Of a stretch of 48,437 nucleotides of DNA, positions 18,934 to 32,183 are shown piece after piece. The position numbers and the translations under genes are program-made. The DNA comes from Betaproteobacteria bacterium. GTDB taxonomy: Bacteria; Pseudomonadota; Gammaproteobacteria; Burkholderiales; Rhodocyclaceae. The notes beneath the pieces were generated by a model. It was given only the letters and a program-made list of their open reading frames with translations, was not told the origin of the DNA and ran no database searches. The stretch lies in assembly GCA_012026675.1 (NCBI GenBank), contig VEPA01000146.1, positions 1 through 48,437 of the forward strand, written 5' to 3'. Position 1 is the stretch's first letter; each line of letters starts with the position of its first letter.

Positions 18934-19374
18934 GTGGCAAGAGGCTTCTACCCCTCACTCATTGCGATCGGCCTGACGGCATTGCTTGCCTCGCCGGTTG
19001 TGGCGGGCGAGCGGCAGCGCATCAACTATCTGCTGCATTGCTCCGGCTGCCATCAACCCGATGGCAGCGGCAGCCCCGCCAGCGGCATCCCCGATATGCG
19101 CGGCAGCATCGGCTATTTCCTGCGCGTGCCGGAAGGGCGCGCTTTTCTGGTCCAGGTACCGGGCACCTCACAATCCTCGCTGAACGATGCCGACACGGCC
19201 GAGTTGCTGAACTGGATGGTGCGGGCGATGGCCAAGAACGAAGTTCCGGCGGATTTTTCGCCATACACGCGCGACGAGGTGACCCGCCTGCGCGGGCATC
19301 CGCTCGATGACGTGACCGCAGTACGGACGTCCGTTGTCGGACGTTTGCAGCAAATGGGCTATAGAATTGAATGA
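18934..19374 (+). CDS. Small monoheme c-type cytochrome (GTG start)
   Basis: This 146-residue predicted periplasmic protein begins at the GTG at 18934, after a strong GGGGGGAG and 3 bases past the previous stop. A signal peptide (LIAIGLTALLASPVVAG) precedes one haem motif, CSGCH, at about residue 36. The haem motif, the FLRVPEGRAF block and the ELLNW block resemble the cytochrome at 8609 that opens the Idr-like operon, so the two modules carry related electron carriers. No clear methionine ligand is seen. The role is inferred as electron transfer or assembly for the dehydrogenase. Confidence 0.82.
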   Translation: MARGFYPSLIAIGLTALLASPVVAGERQRINYLLHCSGCHQPDGSGSPASGIPDMRGSIGYFLRVPEGRAFLVQVPGTSQSSLNDADTAELLNWMVRAMAKNEVPADFSPYTRDEVTRLRGHPLDDVTAVRTSVVGRLQQMGYRIE

Positions 19375-19399
19375 TTTACCAATAACGAGGGGGAGTGAG

Positions 19400-20770
19400 A
19401 TGAAGTCGAACCGCAAGATGTTGCAGTCAACCGTGTCGGCCGCAGTACTGGTCTTCTTTGCCGGTGGCGCCCAAGCGGCAGTGTCCGAAGCCGAAGCAGC
19501 GAAGCTCGGCAAGGACCTGACGCCGGTCGGCGCCGAGCGCGCCGCCAACAAGGACAGCAGCATTCCGGAGTTCAAGGGCGGCACGCCCAAGGGCAAGCTC
19601 AAGCTCGGCGACCCGCGGGTCAACCCCTACGCCGCTGAAAAGCCCCTGTTCTCGATCGACGCGTCGAACGTCGACAAATACAAGGACAAGCTGACCGCCG
19701 GCCAGATCGAACTGATCAAGACACGCAAGGGCTACCGCATGGATGTCTATCCGACCCACCGCTCCTGCGGTTATCCGGACATCATCAACGAGCGAACGAA
19801 AAAGAACGCGACGCTGGCAAAGCTCACCACCGACGGCAAGGACAACCTCGCGACAGCGCTCGGTGGCGCCTTCCCCTTCCCGATTCCGAAGAACGGCGCC
19901 GAGGCGGTCTGGAACCACAAGCTGCGCTGGCAGGGTGAGGGCCGTTTCGAGTACTACCAGACCAATTTCATAAACCCGGACGGAAGCTTCTACGGTCTTG
20001 CCCAGGATCAGGTTACCCTGATGCCGTTTGCCTCGACCAAGGCCAATTCGCCGCAGGACGTCGGCGACGTGCAGATGAAGATCCTCAATACCGCCACCGC
20101 ACCCGCTTCACGCACCGGCGAGGTGATACTTGCGCACTACTTCATGACCAAGGGCAACGACGCCTGGATGTACTTCCCCGGCCAGCGCCGCGTCCGCCGC
20201 CTGCCGGCGTTCGACTATGACAATCCGATTCCAGGCTACGAAAATCTGGAGACCGCCGACCAGTACCCGATGTTCGCCGGCCAGCTGGACCGCTATGACT
20301 GGAAACTGGTCGGCAAGCAGGAACTCTATGTGCCGTACAACAACTTCAAGTTCGTCGCCAAGCGCCCGGTCAAGGATGTCTATGGCGGCCTGTACCCGAA
20401 TCGCGACCTGATGCGCTACGAACTGCACCGCGTCTGGAAGGTCGAGGCGACAGTCAAGGCCGGCATGCGCCACATGTTCGCCAAGCGCGAGTTCTACCTC
20501 GACGAGGATACCTGGATGCTGCTCAACGCCGACCAGTACGATGCCCAGGGCAAACTCTGGCGCGTGATGGAAGCCTCGATCTATCCGGCGGTCGAACTTG
20601 GCGCCTGCGTCAGTCAGGAATTCATGTCCTGGGATCTGAACGTCAATCGCTACATGGCCGAGAACTCGACTCAGGAAGCCAAGCCAACCGACTGGCTGGC
20701 CGGTGACGAGGGACGCATCGATCCCAAGCGTTTCAATTCCGACGAACTGCGCCGCGCCGGCGAGCGCTGA
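19400..20770 (+). CDS. DUF1329 family outer-membrane/periplasmic protein
   Basis: This 456-residue protein starts at 19400 after GAGGGGGAG. The signal peptide (VSAAVLVFFAGGAQA) is followed by the family opening AKLGKDLTPVGAERA. The body has typical DUF1329 blocks: GYRMDVYPTHRSCGYPD, MYFPGQRRVRRLPAFDYDNPI, YVPYNNFKFV and LMRYELHRVWKVEAT. The fold is related to LolA/LolB lipid carriers. These proteins almost always lie beside DUF1302, an RND pump and a Ycf48-like protein in clusters for hydrophobic substrates, and that is the case here. The exact cargo is unknown. Confidence 0.92.
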   Translation: MKSNRKMLQSTVSAAVLVFFAGGAQAAVSEAEAAKLGKDLTPVGAERAANKDSSIPEFKGGTPKGKLKLGDPRVNPYAAEKPLFSIDASNVDKYKDKLTAGQIELIKTRKGYRMDVYPTHRSCGYPDIINERTKKNATLAKLTTDGKDNLATALGGAFPFPIPKNGAEAVWNHKLRWQGEGRFEYYQTNFINPDGSFYGLAQDQVTLMPFASTKANSPQDVGDVQMKILNTATAPASRTGEVILAHYFMTKGNDAWMYFPGQRRVRRLPAFDYDNPIPGYENLETADQYPMFAGQLDRYDWKLVGKQELYVPYNNFKFVAKRPVKDVYGGLYPNRDLMRYELHRVWKVEATVKAGMRHMFAKREFYLDEDTWMLLNADQYDAQGKLWRVMEASIYPAVELGACVSQEFMSWDLNVNRYMAENSTQEAKPTDWLAGDEGRIDPKRFNSDELRRAGER

Positions 20771-20802
20771 TCCGCGCTCACCTATAAGAGGAGGATGACA
20801 GC

Positions 20803-22638
20803 ATGAAAAATACATACCTGCAGATCACGCCGCTGGCGCTGGCCATCGCGGCACTGGGCGCCGCGTTTGCCAACCCGGCAGCGGCCTTCAAGTTCGAGAC
20901 GGCAAACGGGCTAACCGGCAGTTTTGACTCGACGATTTCCGTCGGCATGCAGATGCGCATGCAGGGGCGGGACACGTCGATCATCGGCAACGATAATGGC
21001 GGCAATGTACCGACGGTCGGCAATCTGGGCGAGAGGGTGAATGGCCCCGGCTTTGGATTTACCTCCAACCCGGATTTCAATTATCTCAACACCGACGACG
21101 GCGACCTGAATTACAAGAAGCACGACGTAGTCTCAGCCGTCGTCAAGGGAACCCACGAGCTGTTTCTGACGCAGAAAGGCAACTGGTCCGCACTCGCGCG
21201 CGTGACCTGGTCGTCCGACCAGAAGGCCGATGACACCCAGCGCACTCCGCTACGCCACGATGCCGAGGATGCGGTCAAGCAGAACGTGGCCCTGCTCGAC
21301 CTCTGGGTCGCCAAAGAGTTCTCGATCGGCGAGCAGAATGCCAAACTCAAACTCGGCAATCAGGTCATCAGCTGGGGCGAGGACATTTTCATCATCGGCG
21401 GCGTCAACTCGATCAACGCGCTCGATCTGCGCAAGTTCCACATTCCAGGCGTCCAGCTGAAGGAGGTCTTCATCCCGGCGCCGATGCTCTCATTCAGTTC
21501 CGGTCTCGGCAACGGCTTTTCGACCGAGGCCTATTACCAGTTCAAATGGAACAGTTTCAATTTCGATCCGTCGGGCACCTACTGGTCATCTGCCGACTTC
21601 ATCGGCAAGGGCGGCAAGCGCGGCGCATTCATTCCCTCATCCCTGCTTGGATTGCCCCCGGGTACGGTTGGCGACTGGAATCCGAAGCTGGCCGGCCGGG
21701 ACATGACTACCCTAAGCGTTTTCCCCGGAATCGTCCCGATCAAGAACACCGAGCCTAAAGACAGCGGGCAGTACGGCATCAACCTGCGCTTCAAACCGGC
21801 GGAGGGCGATACCGAGTACGCTGCCTACTACCTGCATTATCACGACAAGATTCCCTTCGTCGGCTTCCAGCAGGACCTGAACGTGGCGGGCTCCTGTGCT
21901 GCTGGGTGCCCTCCTACCGGCGCTCCCGGCGCAAACGTCGGCGGCTACAAGGCAATTATTCAATACGGCGAGGACAAGGAGTTGTTCGGCCTGTCCTTGA
22001 ATACCAAGCTGGGCGATTGGGCCGTCGGCGCGGAACTGTCTTACCGGCCGCGCGATAGCGTGGCGATCGATCCGACGGTACCCATTCCGGGCGGGAATTC
22101 AAAATACAAATACAACCTGCTGCAACAGGCGATAGATTCGCCCACCGGGGTCGCCACCGTCAAAGGCTATACCAATGAGGAAAAGTACCAGGCGCACGTC
22201 ACCGGCTTCTACTTGCTGCCGCAAGCATTTACTGCTCCCCTCGGTGCGGCGGATGGTTCCTTTCTCGCCGAAGTCGCAGTTGCCCACTATCCTGGCCTCG
22301 ACCTCTCGGGTGCCGTTCCCTATCTGCTCAACAACTACACGCTGCCCGACAAGACCTCGTGGGGGTATGTGCTCGAGGTCGGCCTGACCTACGCCAACAT
22401 CTTCCAGTCGGGCTGGACCATGTCGCCGCTGATCGATTTCTACCATGACGTCCATGGCACCAGTCCGACGGCCTTGCCCTTTGTCGAAGGCAGGAAGGCG
22501 CTGGCGCTAAACCTCAACTTCGACTATCACAACGAATGGAAGGGCAACATCGGCTACAGCGCCTTCTGGGGCGGCGGCAACATGAACATGATGCGTGACC
22601 GCGACGTGCTCTCGATGTCGATTTCCCGCACCTTCTGA
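20803..22638 (+). CDS. DUF1302 family predicted outer-membrane beta-barrel
   Basis: This 611-residue protein has a clear signal peptide (ALAIAALGAAFANPAAAF) after a GAGGAGGATG ribosome site. The mature protein shows alternating aromatic/polar strands and ends in ISRTF, a C-terminal phenylalanine typical of barrels inserted by BAM. Family landmarks are NQVISWGEDIFIIGGVNSINALDLR and TEYAAYYLHYHDKIPF. DUF1302 proteins are thought to pass hydrophobic compounds across the outer membrane, paired with DUF1329. A strong terminator follows at 22652, so this is probably the last gene of the transcript. Confidence 0.92.
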   Translation: MKNTYLQITPLALAIAALGAAFANPAAAFKFETANGLTGSFDSTISVGMQMRMQGRDTSIIGNDNGGNVPTVGNLGERVNGPGFGFTSNPDFNYLNTDDGDLNYKKHDVVSAVVKGTHELFLTQKGNWSALARVTWSSDQKADDTQRTPLRHDAEDAVKQNVALLDLWVAKEFSIGEQNAKLKLGNQVISWGEDIFIIGGVNSINALDLRKFHIPGVQLKEVFIPAPMLSFSSGLGNGFSTEAYYQFKWNSFNFDPSGTYWSSADFIGKGGKRGAFIPSSLLGLPPGTVGDWNPKLAGRDMTTLSVFPGIVPIKNTEPKDSGQYGINLRFKPAEGDTEYAAYYLHYHDKIPFVGFQQDLNVAGSCAAGCPPTGAPGANVGGYKAIIQYGEDKELFGLSLNTKLGDWAVGAELSYRPRDSVAIDPTVPIPGGNSKYKYNLLQQAIDSPTGVATVKGYTNEEKYQAHVTGFYLLPQAFTAPLGAADGSFLAEVAVAHYPGLDLSGAVPYLLNNYTLPDKTSWGYVLEVGLTYANIFQSGWTMSPLIDFYHDVHGTSPTALPFVEGRKALALNLNFDYHNEWKGNIGYSAFWGGGNMNMMRDRDVLSMSISRTF

Positions 22639-22651
22639 TCTTCCTTCGGTA

Positions 22652-22692
22652 GGCGGGGAAGCCGGCCGCAGCGCCGGTTTTCCCGCCATTTT
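22652..22692 (+). terminator. Intrinsic terminator after DUF1302 gene
   Basis: A 15-bp stem (22652-22666 with 22673-22687, two G-T wobbles, CGCAGC loop) is followed by ATTTTT. It starts 13 bases after the stop codon. It separates the DUF1302 gene from the RND gene, which therefore needs readthrough or its own promoter. Confidence 0.8.
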
Positions 22693-22736
22693 TCCGTCCC
22701 GATTCGCCGCGCACCTGAACCCGAGGATTCCGCTCG

Positions 22737-25109
22737 ATGCCCAGCATTGTCAGCTTCGTCAAGTCGCTCGAGAACTTCTTTTTCCGCTTTCGCGTGCCGA
22801 CGCTTGCGGCGCTGCTGGTCTTCACCGTGGCGATGGGCTGGCTGGCGACCAAGCTGCACATGACGGCCGGCTTCGACAAGCAGTTGCCGCTCGGCCATGA
22901 ATACATCGATACCTTCTTCAAGTACCGCACCCAGTTGTTCGGCTCGAACCGCATCACGGTGGTGATGCGCGCCAAGAAGGGCGATATCTGGACCAAGGCT
23001 TCGCTGAAGAAGCTGCACGAAGTGACCGAGGCAGTGCTGTTCCTGCCGGGCGTCGACCGCCGCTCGGTACAATCCTTGTGGACCCCCAACACGCGCGTCT
23101 ATGAACTGACCGAGGAGGGCTTCAGCGCGGAGGACGTGATCGGCGGCAACATCACGGCGGATGCGCTCGATGCCGAAAGAATTTCCCGTATTCGCGATCG
23201 CGTGATTCGCGGCGGTTATACCGGCAGTCTGGTGGCGAATGACGGCACCGCGGCCATGGTGGTGGCCGATTTGCTGGAAGAAGATCCACAAACGCATCAG
23301 CAGCTCGATTACCTCGCCCTGGCGGAAAGACTGGAATCCGAGATCCGCGGCAAGATGGAAACACCGGATCATGCCATCGAGATCATAGGTTTTGCCAAAC
23401 AGATCGGCGATATCGCCGCGGGCGCCAAGGGGGTGACGGAATTTTTCATGCTGGCGATACTGCTGACCGTGGCGGCTGTGTACTGGTATTGCCGTTCGGT
23501 GCTGCTGACGCTGCTGCCCATCCTGTGTTCGATGACCTCCGTGGTCTGGCAATTCGGCACTCTGACACTTCTGGGATACGGTCTCGACCCCTTGGCAATC
23601 CTGGTGCCTTTCCTTGTCTTTGCCATCGGCGTTTCGCATGGCGTGCAGCAGATCAACGCCATCACCAAGGCCGTCGCCGAAGGACAGGATTCGATGGGAG
23701 CGGCGCGCGAGAGCTTTTCCAGCCTGTTCATTCCCGGAACGCTGGCGCTGGTCACGGCTTTCGTCGGCTTCATCACGCTGGTGATCATCCCGATTCCGAT
23801 GATTCGCGAACTGGGCATCACGGCCTCGATCGGCGTCGGCTTCAAGATCGTCACCAACCTGATCATGCTGCCTGTCGTCGCTTCATTTTTCCGCTTCTCG
23901 CGCAGCTATGCCCTGCACCTGGAAAAGGTGCAGGAAAAACGCGGGCTGATCATCCAGAAGCTGGGTTTCATCGCCGACATCAACCACGCACGAATGGTTT
24001 TGGCTTTGACCGCGGTGCTGTTTGGCATCGCCGTGTGGCAAAGCCATGGCCGGCACATTGGCGCATTGCAGCCAGGAGCACCCGAACTGCGCGCCGATTC
24101 ACGCTACAACCAGGACGTGCAGAACATCGTCAGCCGCTTCGATCTGGGCATGGATGTGCTCACCGTGGTGTTCGAAACGCCGAACGATTCCTGCAGTAGT
24201 TTCCCGGTAATGAATTACATCGACCAATTTACGCTGCATATGGCCCAGGTGCCTGGAGTGCTGTCGGTATCCTCCCTTTCGGCGCTAACCAAGTTCGCCA
24301 ATGCCGGATTGAACGAGGGCAATCCGAAGCTGGCGGCGCTGCCGCGCGACAGCAAGGCCTTGCAGGGCGCCGCGGCCTATCTGCCTGAAGCGGGAGGCCT
24401 GTTCAACCGTGCTTGCACCATGATGGCGGCCAACGTCTATTTGGCAGACCACAAGGCCGCCAACATCAAGGTGGCCATCGATGCCGTCAAGGAGTTTCGA
24501 AAGGCGTATCCGGCGGACAGTCTGGGGATGAAAGTCCTTCTGGCCTCGGGCAATGTCGGGGTGCTGGCGGCGACCAACGAAGAGGTCGAGGCACGCGAAC
24601 TGCCGATGATGCTCTATGTGTACGCGGCCATTCTGATCCTGGTGCTGCTGGCCTACCGCGACTGGCGCGCCATGCTGGCCTGCTGCGTGCCGCTGACGGT
24701 GGCGACCTTCCTCGGCTACTGGTTCATGAAGACGCTCGATATCGGACTGACTGTGGCCACCCTGCCGGTGATGGTACTGGCGACCGGAATCGGCGTCGAT
24801 TATGCGTTCTACATCTACAACCGGCTACTGATCCATCTCTCTCGCAACGAGTCGATGAAAGTCGCGCTGGAGGGAGCGTTGCGTGAAGTCGGGATTGCCA
24901 CCATCTTCACCGCCATCACGCTGTCGGTCGGTGTCGCGACCTGGTCGTTTTCCGACCTCAAGTTCCAGGCGGACATGGGCATCCTGCTCACCTTCATGTT
25001 CATGGTCAACATGGTGATGGCAATTACCGTGCTGCCGGCGTTTGCGGTCAAGCTCGATTCCCTGTTTCCGCGCAAGGGACCGGTCAAGGCGCCGGCCTTC
25101 GGCCATTGA
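22737..25109 (+). CDS. RND superfamily (MMPL-type) transporter
   Basis: This 790-residue inner-membrane pump has the 12-helix RND layout: helix 1 near residues 20-38 (LAALLVFTVAMGWLATKL), a large periplasmic domain, helices 2-6 at about 238-390, helix 7 (MVLALTAVLFGIAVW), a second periplasmic domain, then helices 8-12. The repeated helix-4 signatures FLVFAIGVSHGVQQINAI and VMVLATGIGVDYAFYIYNRL carry the family D/H/Y polar residues. It is of the class found with DUF1302/DUF1329 and Ycf48-like genes. It probably moves lipids or other hydrophobic molecules; direction and substrate are unknown. Confidence 0.9.
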   Translation: MPSIVSFVKSLENFFFRFRVPTLAALLVFTVAMGWLATKLHMTAGFDKQLPLGHEYIDTFFKYRTQLFGSNRITVVMRAKKGDIWTKASLKKLHEVTEAVLFLPGVDRRSVQSLWTPNTRVYELTEEGFSAEDVIGGNITADALDAERISRIRDRVIRGGYTGSLVANDGTAAMVVADLLEEDPQTHQQLDYLALAERLESEIRGKMETPDHAIEIIGFAKQIGDIAAGAKGVTEFFMLAILLTVAAVYWYCRSVLLTLLPILCSMTSVVWQFGTLTLLGYGLDPLAILVPFLVFAIGVSHGVQQINAITKAVAEGQDSMGAARESFSSLFIPGTLALVTAFVGFITLVIIPIPMIRELGITASIGVGFKIVTNLIMLPVVASFFRFSRSYALHLEKVQEKRGLIIQKLGFIADINHARMVLALTAVLFGIAVWQSHGRHIGALQPGAPELRADSRYNQDVQNIVSRFDLGMDVLTVVFETPNDSCSSFPVMNYIDQFTLHMAQVPGVLSVSSLSALTKFANAGLNEGNPKLAALPRDSKALQGAAAYLPEAGGLFNRACTMMAANVYLADHKAANIKVAIDAVKEFRKAYPADSLGMKVLLASGNVGVLAATNEEVEARELPMMLYVYAAILILVLLAYRDWRAMLACCVPLTVATFLGYWFMKTLDIGLTVATLPVMVLATGIGVDYAFYIYNRLLIHLSRNESMKVALEGALREVGIATIFTAITLSVGVATWSFSDLKFQADMGILLTFMFMVNMVMAITVLPAFAVKLDSLFPRKGPVKAPAFGH

Positions 25110-25122
25110 TGAGGAAACGGTC

Positions 25123-26097
25123 ATGACCATACGACGGATTCGTTTTATTGCCTGCGTGCTCCTGAGTCTGCCACTGTTCGGCAGCGTAAAAGTCGGCGCC
25201 GGCGAGACCGCAAAGGCGATCGGGGCGTTCAGCCAGGCGCCTGTCATCGCGCATCCCGAAAAGGCCCCCATTATTGCGGCGACGCTGGCCGGCCAGCGCA
25301 TCGTGGCCGTCGGCGACTATGGCGTCGTGGTGCTTTCCGATGACGGCAAGAATTTTCGTCAGGCCAAGAATGTGCCGACGCGCACCGTGCTGACCAGCGT
25401 GTATTTTCTCAATGACAAGCAGGGCTGGGCGGCGGGACATGACGGCACGATATTGACGACCTCGGACGGCGGCGAAAACTGGCAAATCCAGCGCGCGGAA
25501 CCGGGCAAGGATCGCGTGCTGATGTCGATATGGTTTGAAAATGCACAGCACGGACTGGCGGTGGGGCAGTTCGGTCTGGCGATGGAAACCTATGATGGTG
25601 GCAAGACCTGGCAGGAACGGAAGCTGGTCGAGGGCGCGGCCGGGGACCGTCACCTGTTTCAGATCTTCGCCGGGCGCGACGGACTGGCGTTCATCGCGGC
25701 CGAAGCGGGAGGGCTGCTGCGGACCACTGATGGTGGGCGCAACTGGAAGGCTATCCAGACCGACAACAAGGGCTCGTTCTGGACCGGCCTGGTGCAAAAG
25801 GACGGCCAGGTGATTGTTGCCGGCATGCGCGGGCATGTGTATCGCAGCGCCGACAACGGCCTCACCTGGACCGAGATTCCCAGCGGAACCCAGCAATCCA
25901 TTACCGGCATCCTGAGCCACGAGGATGGCGACATACACCTGTTCGGCAACTCGGGTGTGCTGCTGCTCAGCAGTCAGGACCATGTCATGAGCCTCAAGCT
26001 CATGCCGCGCGTCGATCGCAGCAACATCACGGCGGCAGTTCATGTCAAGCAGGGCGATCGCCTGTTTTCGCTGAACGGCCTGCTGCCGGAAAAATGA
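25123..26097 (+). CDS. Ycf48/BNR-repeat beta-propeller, secreted
   Basis: This 324-residue protein has a signal peptide ([15 protein letters not shown]) and repeated BNR/Ycf48 blades ending in motifs such as [30 protein letters not shown] and [10 protein letters not shown]. Start at 25123 follows GAGGAAACG. It begins 13 bases after the RND gene, so the two are one transcript. Ycf48-like proteins are assembly or scaffolding factors; in these clusters they probably support the RND/outer-membrane pair. Dispersed repeat copy 5 lies in frame at the signal-peptide boundary (KVGAGETA), an unusual place for an invariant sequence. Confidence 0.88.
   Translation: MTIRRIRFIACVLLSLPLFGSVKVGAGETAKAIGAFSQAPVIAHPEKAPIIAATLAGQRIVAVGDYGVVVLSDDGKNFRQAKNVPTRTVLTSVYFLNDKQGWAAGHDGTILTTSDGGENWQIQRAEPGKDRVLMSIWFENAQHGLAVGQFGLAMETYDGGKTWQERKLVEGAAGDRHLFQIFAGRDGLAFIAAEAGGLLRTTDGGRNWKAIQTDNKGSFWTGLVQKDGQVIVAGMRGHVYRSADNGLTWTEIPSGTQQSITGILSHEDGDIHLFGNSGVLLLSSQDHVMSLKLMPRVDRSNITAAVHVKQGDRLFSLNGLLPEK
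25190..25211 (+). repeat. 22-bp dispersed repeat, copy 5 (inside Ycf48-like gene)
   Basis: This copy matches the consensus at 21 of 22 positions and is read in frame as KVGAGETA, just at the predicted end of the signal peptide. Confidence 0.72.
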
Positions 26098-26128
26098 ACC
26101 CGTAGTTTCCGACGGAGGAGGACGGCAG

Positions 26129-27820
26129 ATGACTGAAGCATTGAGCTACGTCCATGGCGCCAGCGCCCACGCCCTGATCGGCCAGACCATAGGCAGCTAC
26201 TTCGATGAAGTCTGCGCCCGGCATGCGCCCCGGGAGGCGCTGGTGGTCGCTCACCAGAAGGCGAGATTCACCTACGACCAACTCCATGACCAGGTGAATC
26301 GGCTGGCTTGCGGGCTGATGCGCCTTGGCCTGAAGCGCGGCGAGCGCATCGGCATCTGGTCGCAGAACAACCTGGAGTGGGTGTTGACCCAGTTCGCCAC
26401 GGCCAAGGCCGGACTGGTCATGGTGAACATCAATCCTGCCTATCGGCGGGCCGAACTCGAGTATGCCCTGAACAAGGTCGATTGCCGGGCGCTGATTCTT
26501 GCGCCGGCATTCAAGTCCAGCAACTATCTGGACATGCTCGGCGACCTGGCTCCGGAACTCGCTACCCAGGCCCCTGGTCCGCTACGCGCCGAGCGGCTGC
26601 CCGCGCTGCAGTATGTGATCCGCATGGGCAGCGAAAAGACGCCGGGCATGCTCAATTTTGATTCCATGCTGACGGCACCGACGACGGAAGAACTCGCAGC
26701 ACTCGATGAGATTGGCAAGGAGCTGCAGTTTGACGATCCGATCAACATCCAGTTCACCTCGGGCACCACCGGAACGCCAAAGGGCGCGACCCTGACCCAC
26801 CACAACATCCTCAACAACGGTTTCTTCATCGGCGAAGCGATGCGCCTGACGCCTGATGACCGGCTGTGCATTCCCGTGCCGCTCTATCACTGCTTCGGCA
26901 TGGTGCTGGGCAACCTCGCTGCCGTCACCCATGGCTCGACCATGGTGCATCCGGCCGAAGGCTTCGATCCGCTGGCGACCTTGCAAGTGGTGGCTACCGA
27001 GCGATGCACTGCCCTGCACGGCGTGCCGACCATGTTCATCGCCATGCTCGATCACCCGCAGTTTTCGAATTTTGACCTGTCGACCCTGCGTACCGGCATC
27101 ATGGCCGGCTCGCCCTGTCCGGTGGAAGTCATGAAGCGCGTGGTCGACCGGATGAACATGCACGAAGTCACGATCGCCTATGGCATGACGGAAACATCGC
27201 CGGTCAGCTTCCAGAGCTCCACCGATGATCCACTTGACCGCCGCGTGTCAACCGTCGGACGCATCCAGCCGCATGTCGAGGTCAAGGTCGTCGATGCCGA
27301 AGGCCGCATCGTGGCTCGAGGTATCCCCGGCGAATTGCTGACGCGCGGCTATTCCGTCATGCTCGGCTACTGGAACGATCCCGAGCGCACTGCCGAGGCC
27401 ATCGACACCGCCGGCTGGATGCATACCGGCGACATGGCAACCATCGACGCCGAGGGCTATTGCAATATTGTCGGCCGCATCAAGGACATGATCATCCGCG
27501 GAGGCGAAAACATCTATCCGCGCGAAGTCGAGGAATACCTCTTCCGTCACCCCAAGGTGCAGGACGTTCAGGTGGTTGGCCTGCCGGACAAGAAATATGG
27601 CGAGGAATTGTGCGCCTGGATCGTTCTGCGCGAAGGGCAAAAGGCGACGGAAGCTGACATCCGCGCCTTCTGCGACGGACAGATCGCCCATTACAAGATT
27701 CCAAAGTACATCCGCTTTGTTGAAGGTTTCCCGATGACCGTCACCGGAAAAGTGCAGAAGTACCTGATCCGCCAGAAGATGAAGGACGAACTGGCGCTTG
27801 TGGAAGACAAGACAGCCTGA
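26129..27820 (+). CDS. AMP-forming acyl-CoA synthetase (AMP-binding)
   Basis: This 563-residue ligase of the ANL superfamily activates a carboxylic acid to its CoA thioester through an acyl-AMP. The P-loop is [14 protein letters not shown], the A5 motif is [10 protein letters not shown], the hinge region is [20 protein letters not shown], and the catalytic lysine lies in [14 protein letters not shown]. It resembles medium/long-chain or ACSF2-like synthetases. An AGGAGG precedes the ATG at 26129. It follows the RND and Ycf48-like genes, so it probably activates what they import, or an acid formed from the aldehyde made by the amine dehydrogenase. The acid cannot be named. Confidence 0.9.
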   Translation: MTEALSYVHGASAHALIGQTIGSYFDEVCARHAPREALVVAHQKARFTYDQLHDQVNRLACGLMRLGLKRGERIGIWSQNNLEWVLTQFATAKAGLVMVNINPAYRRAELEYALNKVDCRALILAPAFKSSNYLDMLGDLAPELATQAPGPLRAERLPALQYVIRMGSEKTPGMLNFDSMLTAPTTEELAALDEIGKELQFDDPINIQFTSGTTGTPKGATLTHHNILNNGFFIGEAMRLTPDDRLCIPVPLYHCFGMVLGNLAAVTHGSTMVHPAEGFDPLATLQVVATERCTALHGVPTMFIAMLDHPQFSNFDLSTLRTGIMAGSPCPVEVMKRVVDRMNMHEVTIAYGMTETSPVSFQSSTDDPLDRRVSTVGRIQPHVEVKVVDAEGRIVARGIPGELLTRGYSVMLGYWNDPERTAEAIDTAGWMHTGDMATIDAEGYCNIVGRIKDMIIRGGENIYPREVEEYLFRHPKVQDVQVVGLPDKKYGEELCAWIVLREGQKATEADIRAFCDGQIAHYKIPKYIRFVEGFPMTVTGKVQKYLIRQKMKDELALVEDKTA

Positions 27821-27905
27821 GAGCCTTGCTCAATGCGCGCCGAGTGCGACACGGCACCACCGGCAAAACCGGCAGACGGGTGAATCCGGTGGGTGAGAAA
27901 CATGA

Positions 27906-28616
27906 TTAGGCAACCGATTCGGAACCGGTCTGCCCTTGAGTTGCGGCGCGTTTCGCGGCCTCGGTTTGCTGCACTTCCTCGACTTTTTTCAGGAACTCGG
28001 CAATGGCCGGAAAATTGTTCTGTAATGCCACGTCTGAGGCCCGACCGGCCGGCCCGCTCACCAACGGCGATGCGCCGCATTTGATGAACATCTGAACCAC
28101 CTTGAAATTTCCACGCTGGGCAGCACGCATCAAAGGCGTCATGCCTTCGTCATCAACGGTATCGAGGTCGAATTGCATGGACAGCAGCGTCTTGATGTAG
28201 GGAAGGTTGTCGCGGGCGACGGCATCGAGCAGCACCTGGGTGGCTTCCGAATTCTGTTTGCGCGGTTTCGGCTCCAGTCCCGACGGCAGCATTTTGGCGC
28301 CGTAATTGAGCAAAGACAGCGCAACCATGGCAGTCAATGCCACCAGCATCGGGGTCTGGCTGATGCCCAGGCTGTTGGCCCACTGATCCGGCAGGTTGGC
28401 GCCGACCGCCAGCAATGCGTACAGCAAAAAGAAGAAAAAGCGCACATAAAGAAACAGGGCGATCACGACCATCAGGCCCAGTATCGCCATCAGGAAACCC
28501 GGATCGAGTCCGAATCGATCGACCAAATGGCTGGGTAGATTGGCAATCAGGGCCATCGTTCCGACCAGCCCCAGCAAGGTCCACTCCCTGATTTGCTTTT
28601 TTCTGACGATGTCCAT
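27906..28616 (-). CDS. Membrane protein with ankyrin-type C-terminus
   Basis: This 236-residue hypothetical protein starts at 28616 (MDIVRKKQIREWTLLG); the frame is open further but without membrane-protein character. Three or four hydrophobic helices cover about residues 12-110 (LLGLVGTMALIANL, MAILGLMVVIALFLYV, FFFFLLYALLAVGA, LVALTAMVALSLLNYG). After a basic linker (EPKPRKQ) come ankyrin-like units: LPYIKTLLSMQFDLDTVDDEGMTPL and AAQRGNFKVVQMFIKCGASP. It may anchor protein contacts at the inner membrane. It is convergent with the acyl-CoA synthetase and divergent from ppdK; the 258-base gap before ppdK shows no further gene. Confidence 0.75.
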   Translation of the reverse strand: MDIVRKKQIREWTLLGLVGTMALIANLPSHLVDRFGLDPGFLMAILGLMVVIALFLYVRFFFFLLYALLAVGANLPDQWANSLGISQTPMLVALTAMVALSLLNYGAKMLPSGLEPKPRKQNSEATQVLLDAVARDNLPYIKTLLSMQFDLDTVDDEGMTPLMRAAQRGNFKVVQMFIKCGASPLVSGPAGRASDVALQNNFPAIAEFLKKVEEVQQTEAAKRAATQGQTGSESVA

Positions 28617-28874
28617 GGTCAATCCGTTTCGAGTACTCCGGGTACGGGAAGGCAGGGACTTTCGCACTGTTTGCGAAGGACATTCCCAATCGCCGATGCA
28701 GTCCAGATGGATGTCTTGCATGTAATTTAGCGCATCTTGAGTCTTGATGGAATTTTCTAATGGCGAAGACTGAAGTAAATGCTTTCCCTCATGGAATTAC
28801 CCCTGAAGCAATAATAGAATGCCTGTTTTGTGCATAGCGACAATCCACTGGCAGGATAACAAGGAGAAGCGTAA

Positions 28875-32172
<3,298 letters not shown>

Positions 32173-32183
32173 TCCATACGTCC

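Noticed and set aside
27855-27895. Hairpin between the convergent acyl-CoA synthetase and ankyrin genes as a terminator
   Set aside because: The CACC-ACCGG / CCGGT-GGGTG pairing has a bulge and a long loop, with no T run on either strand.
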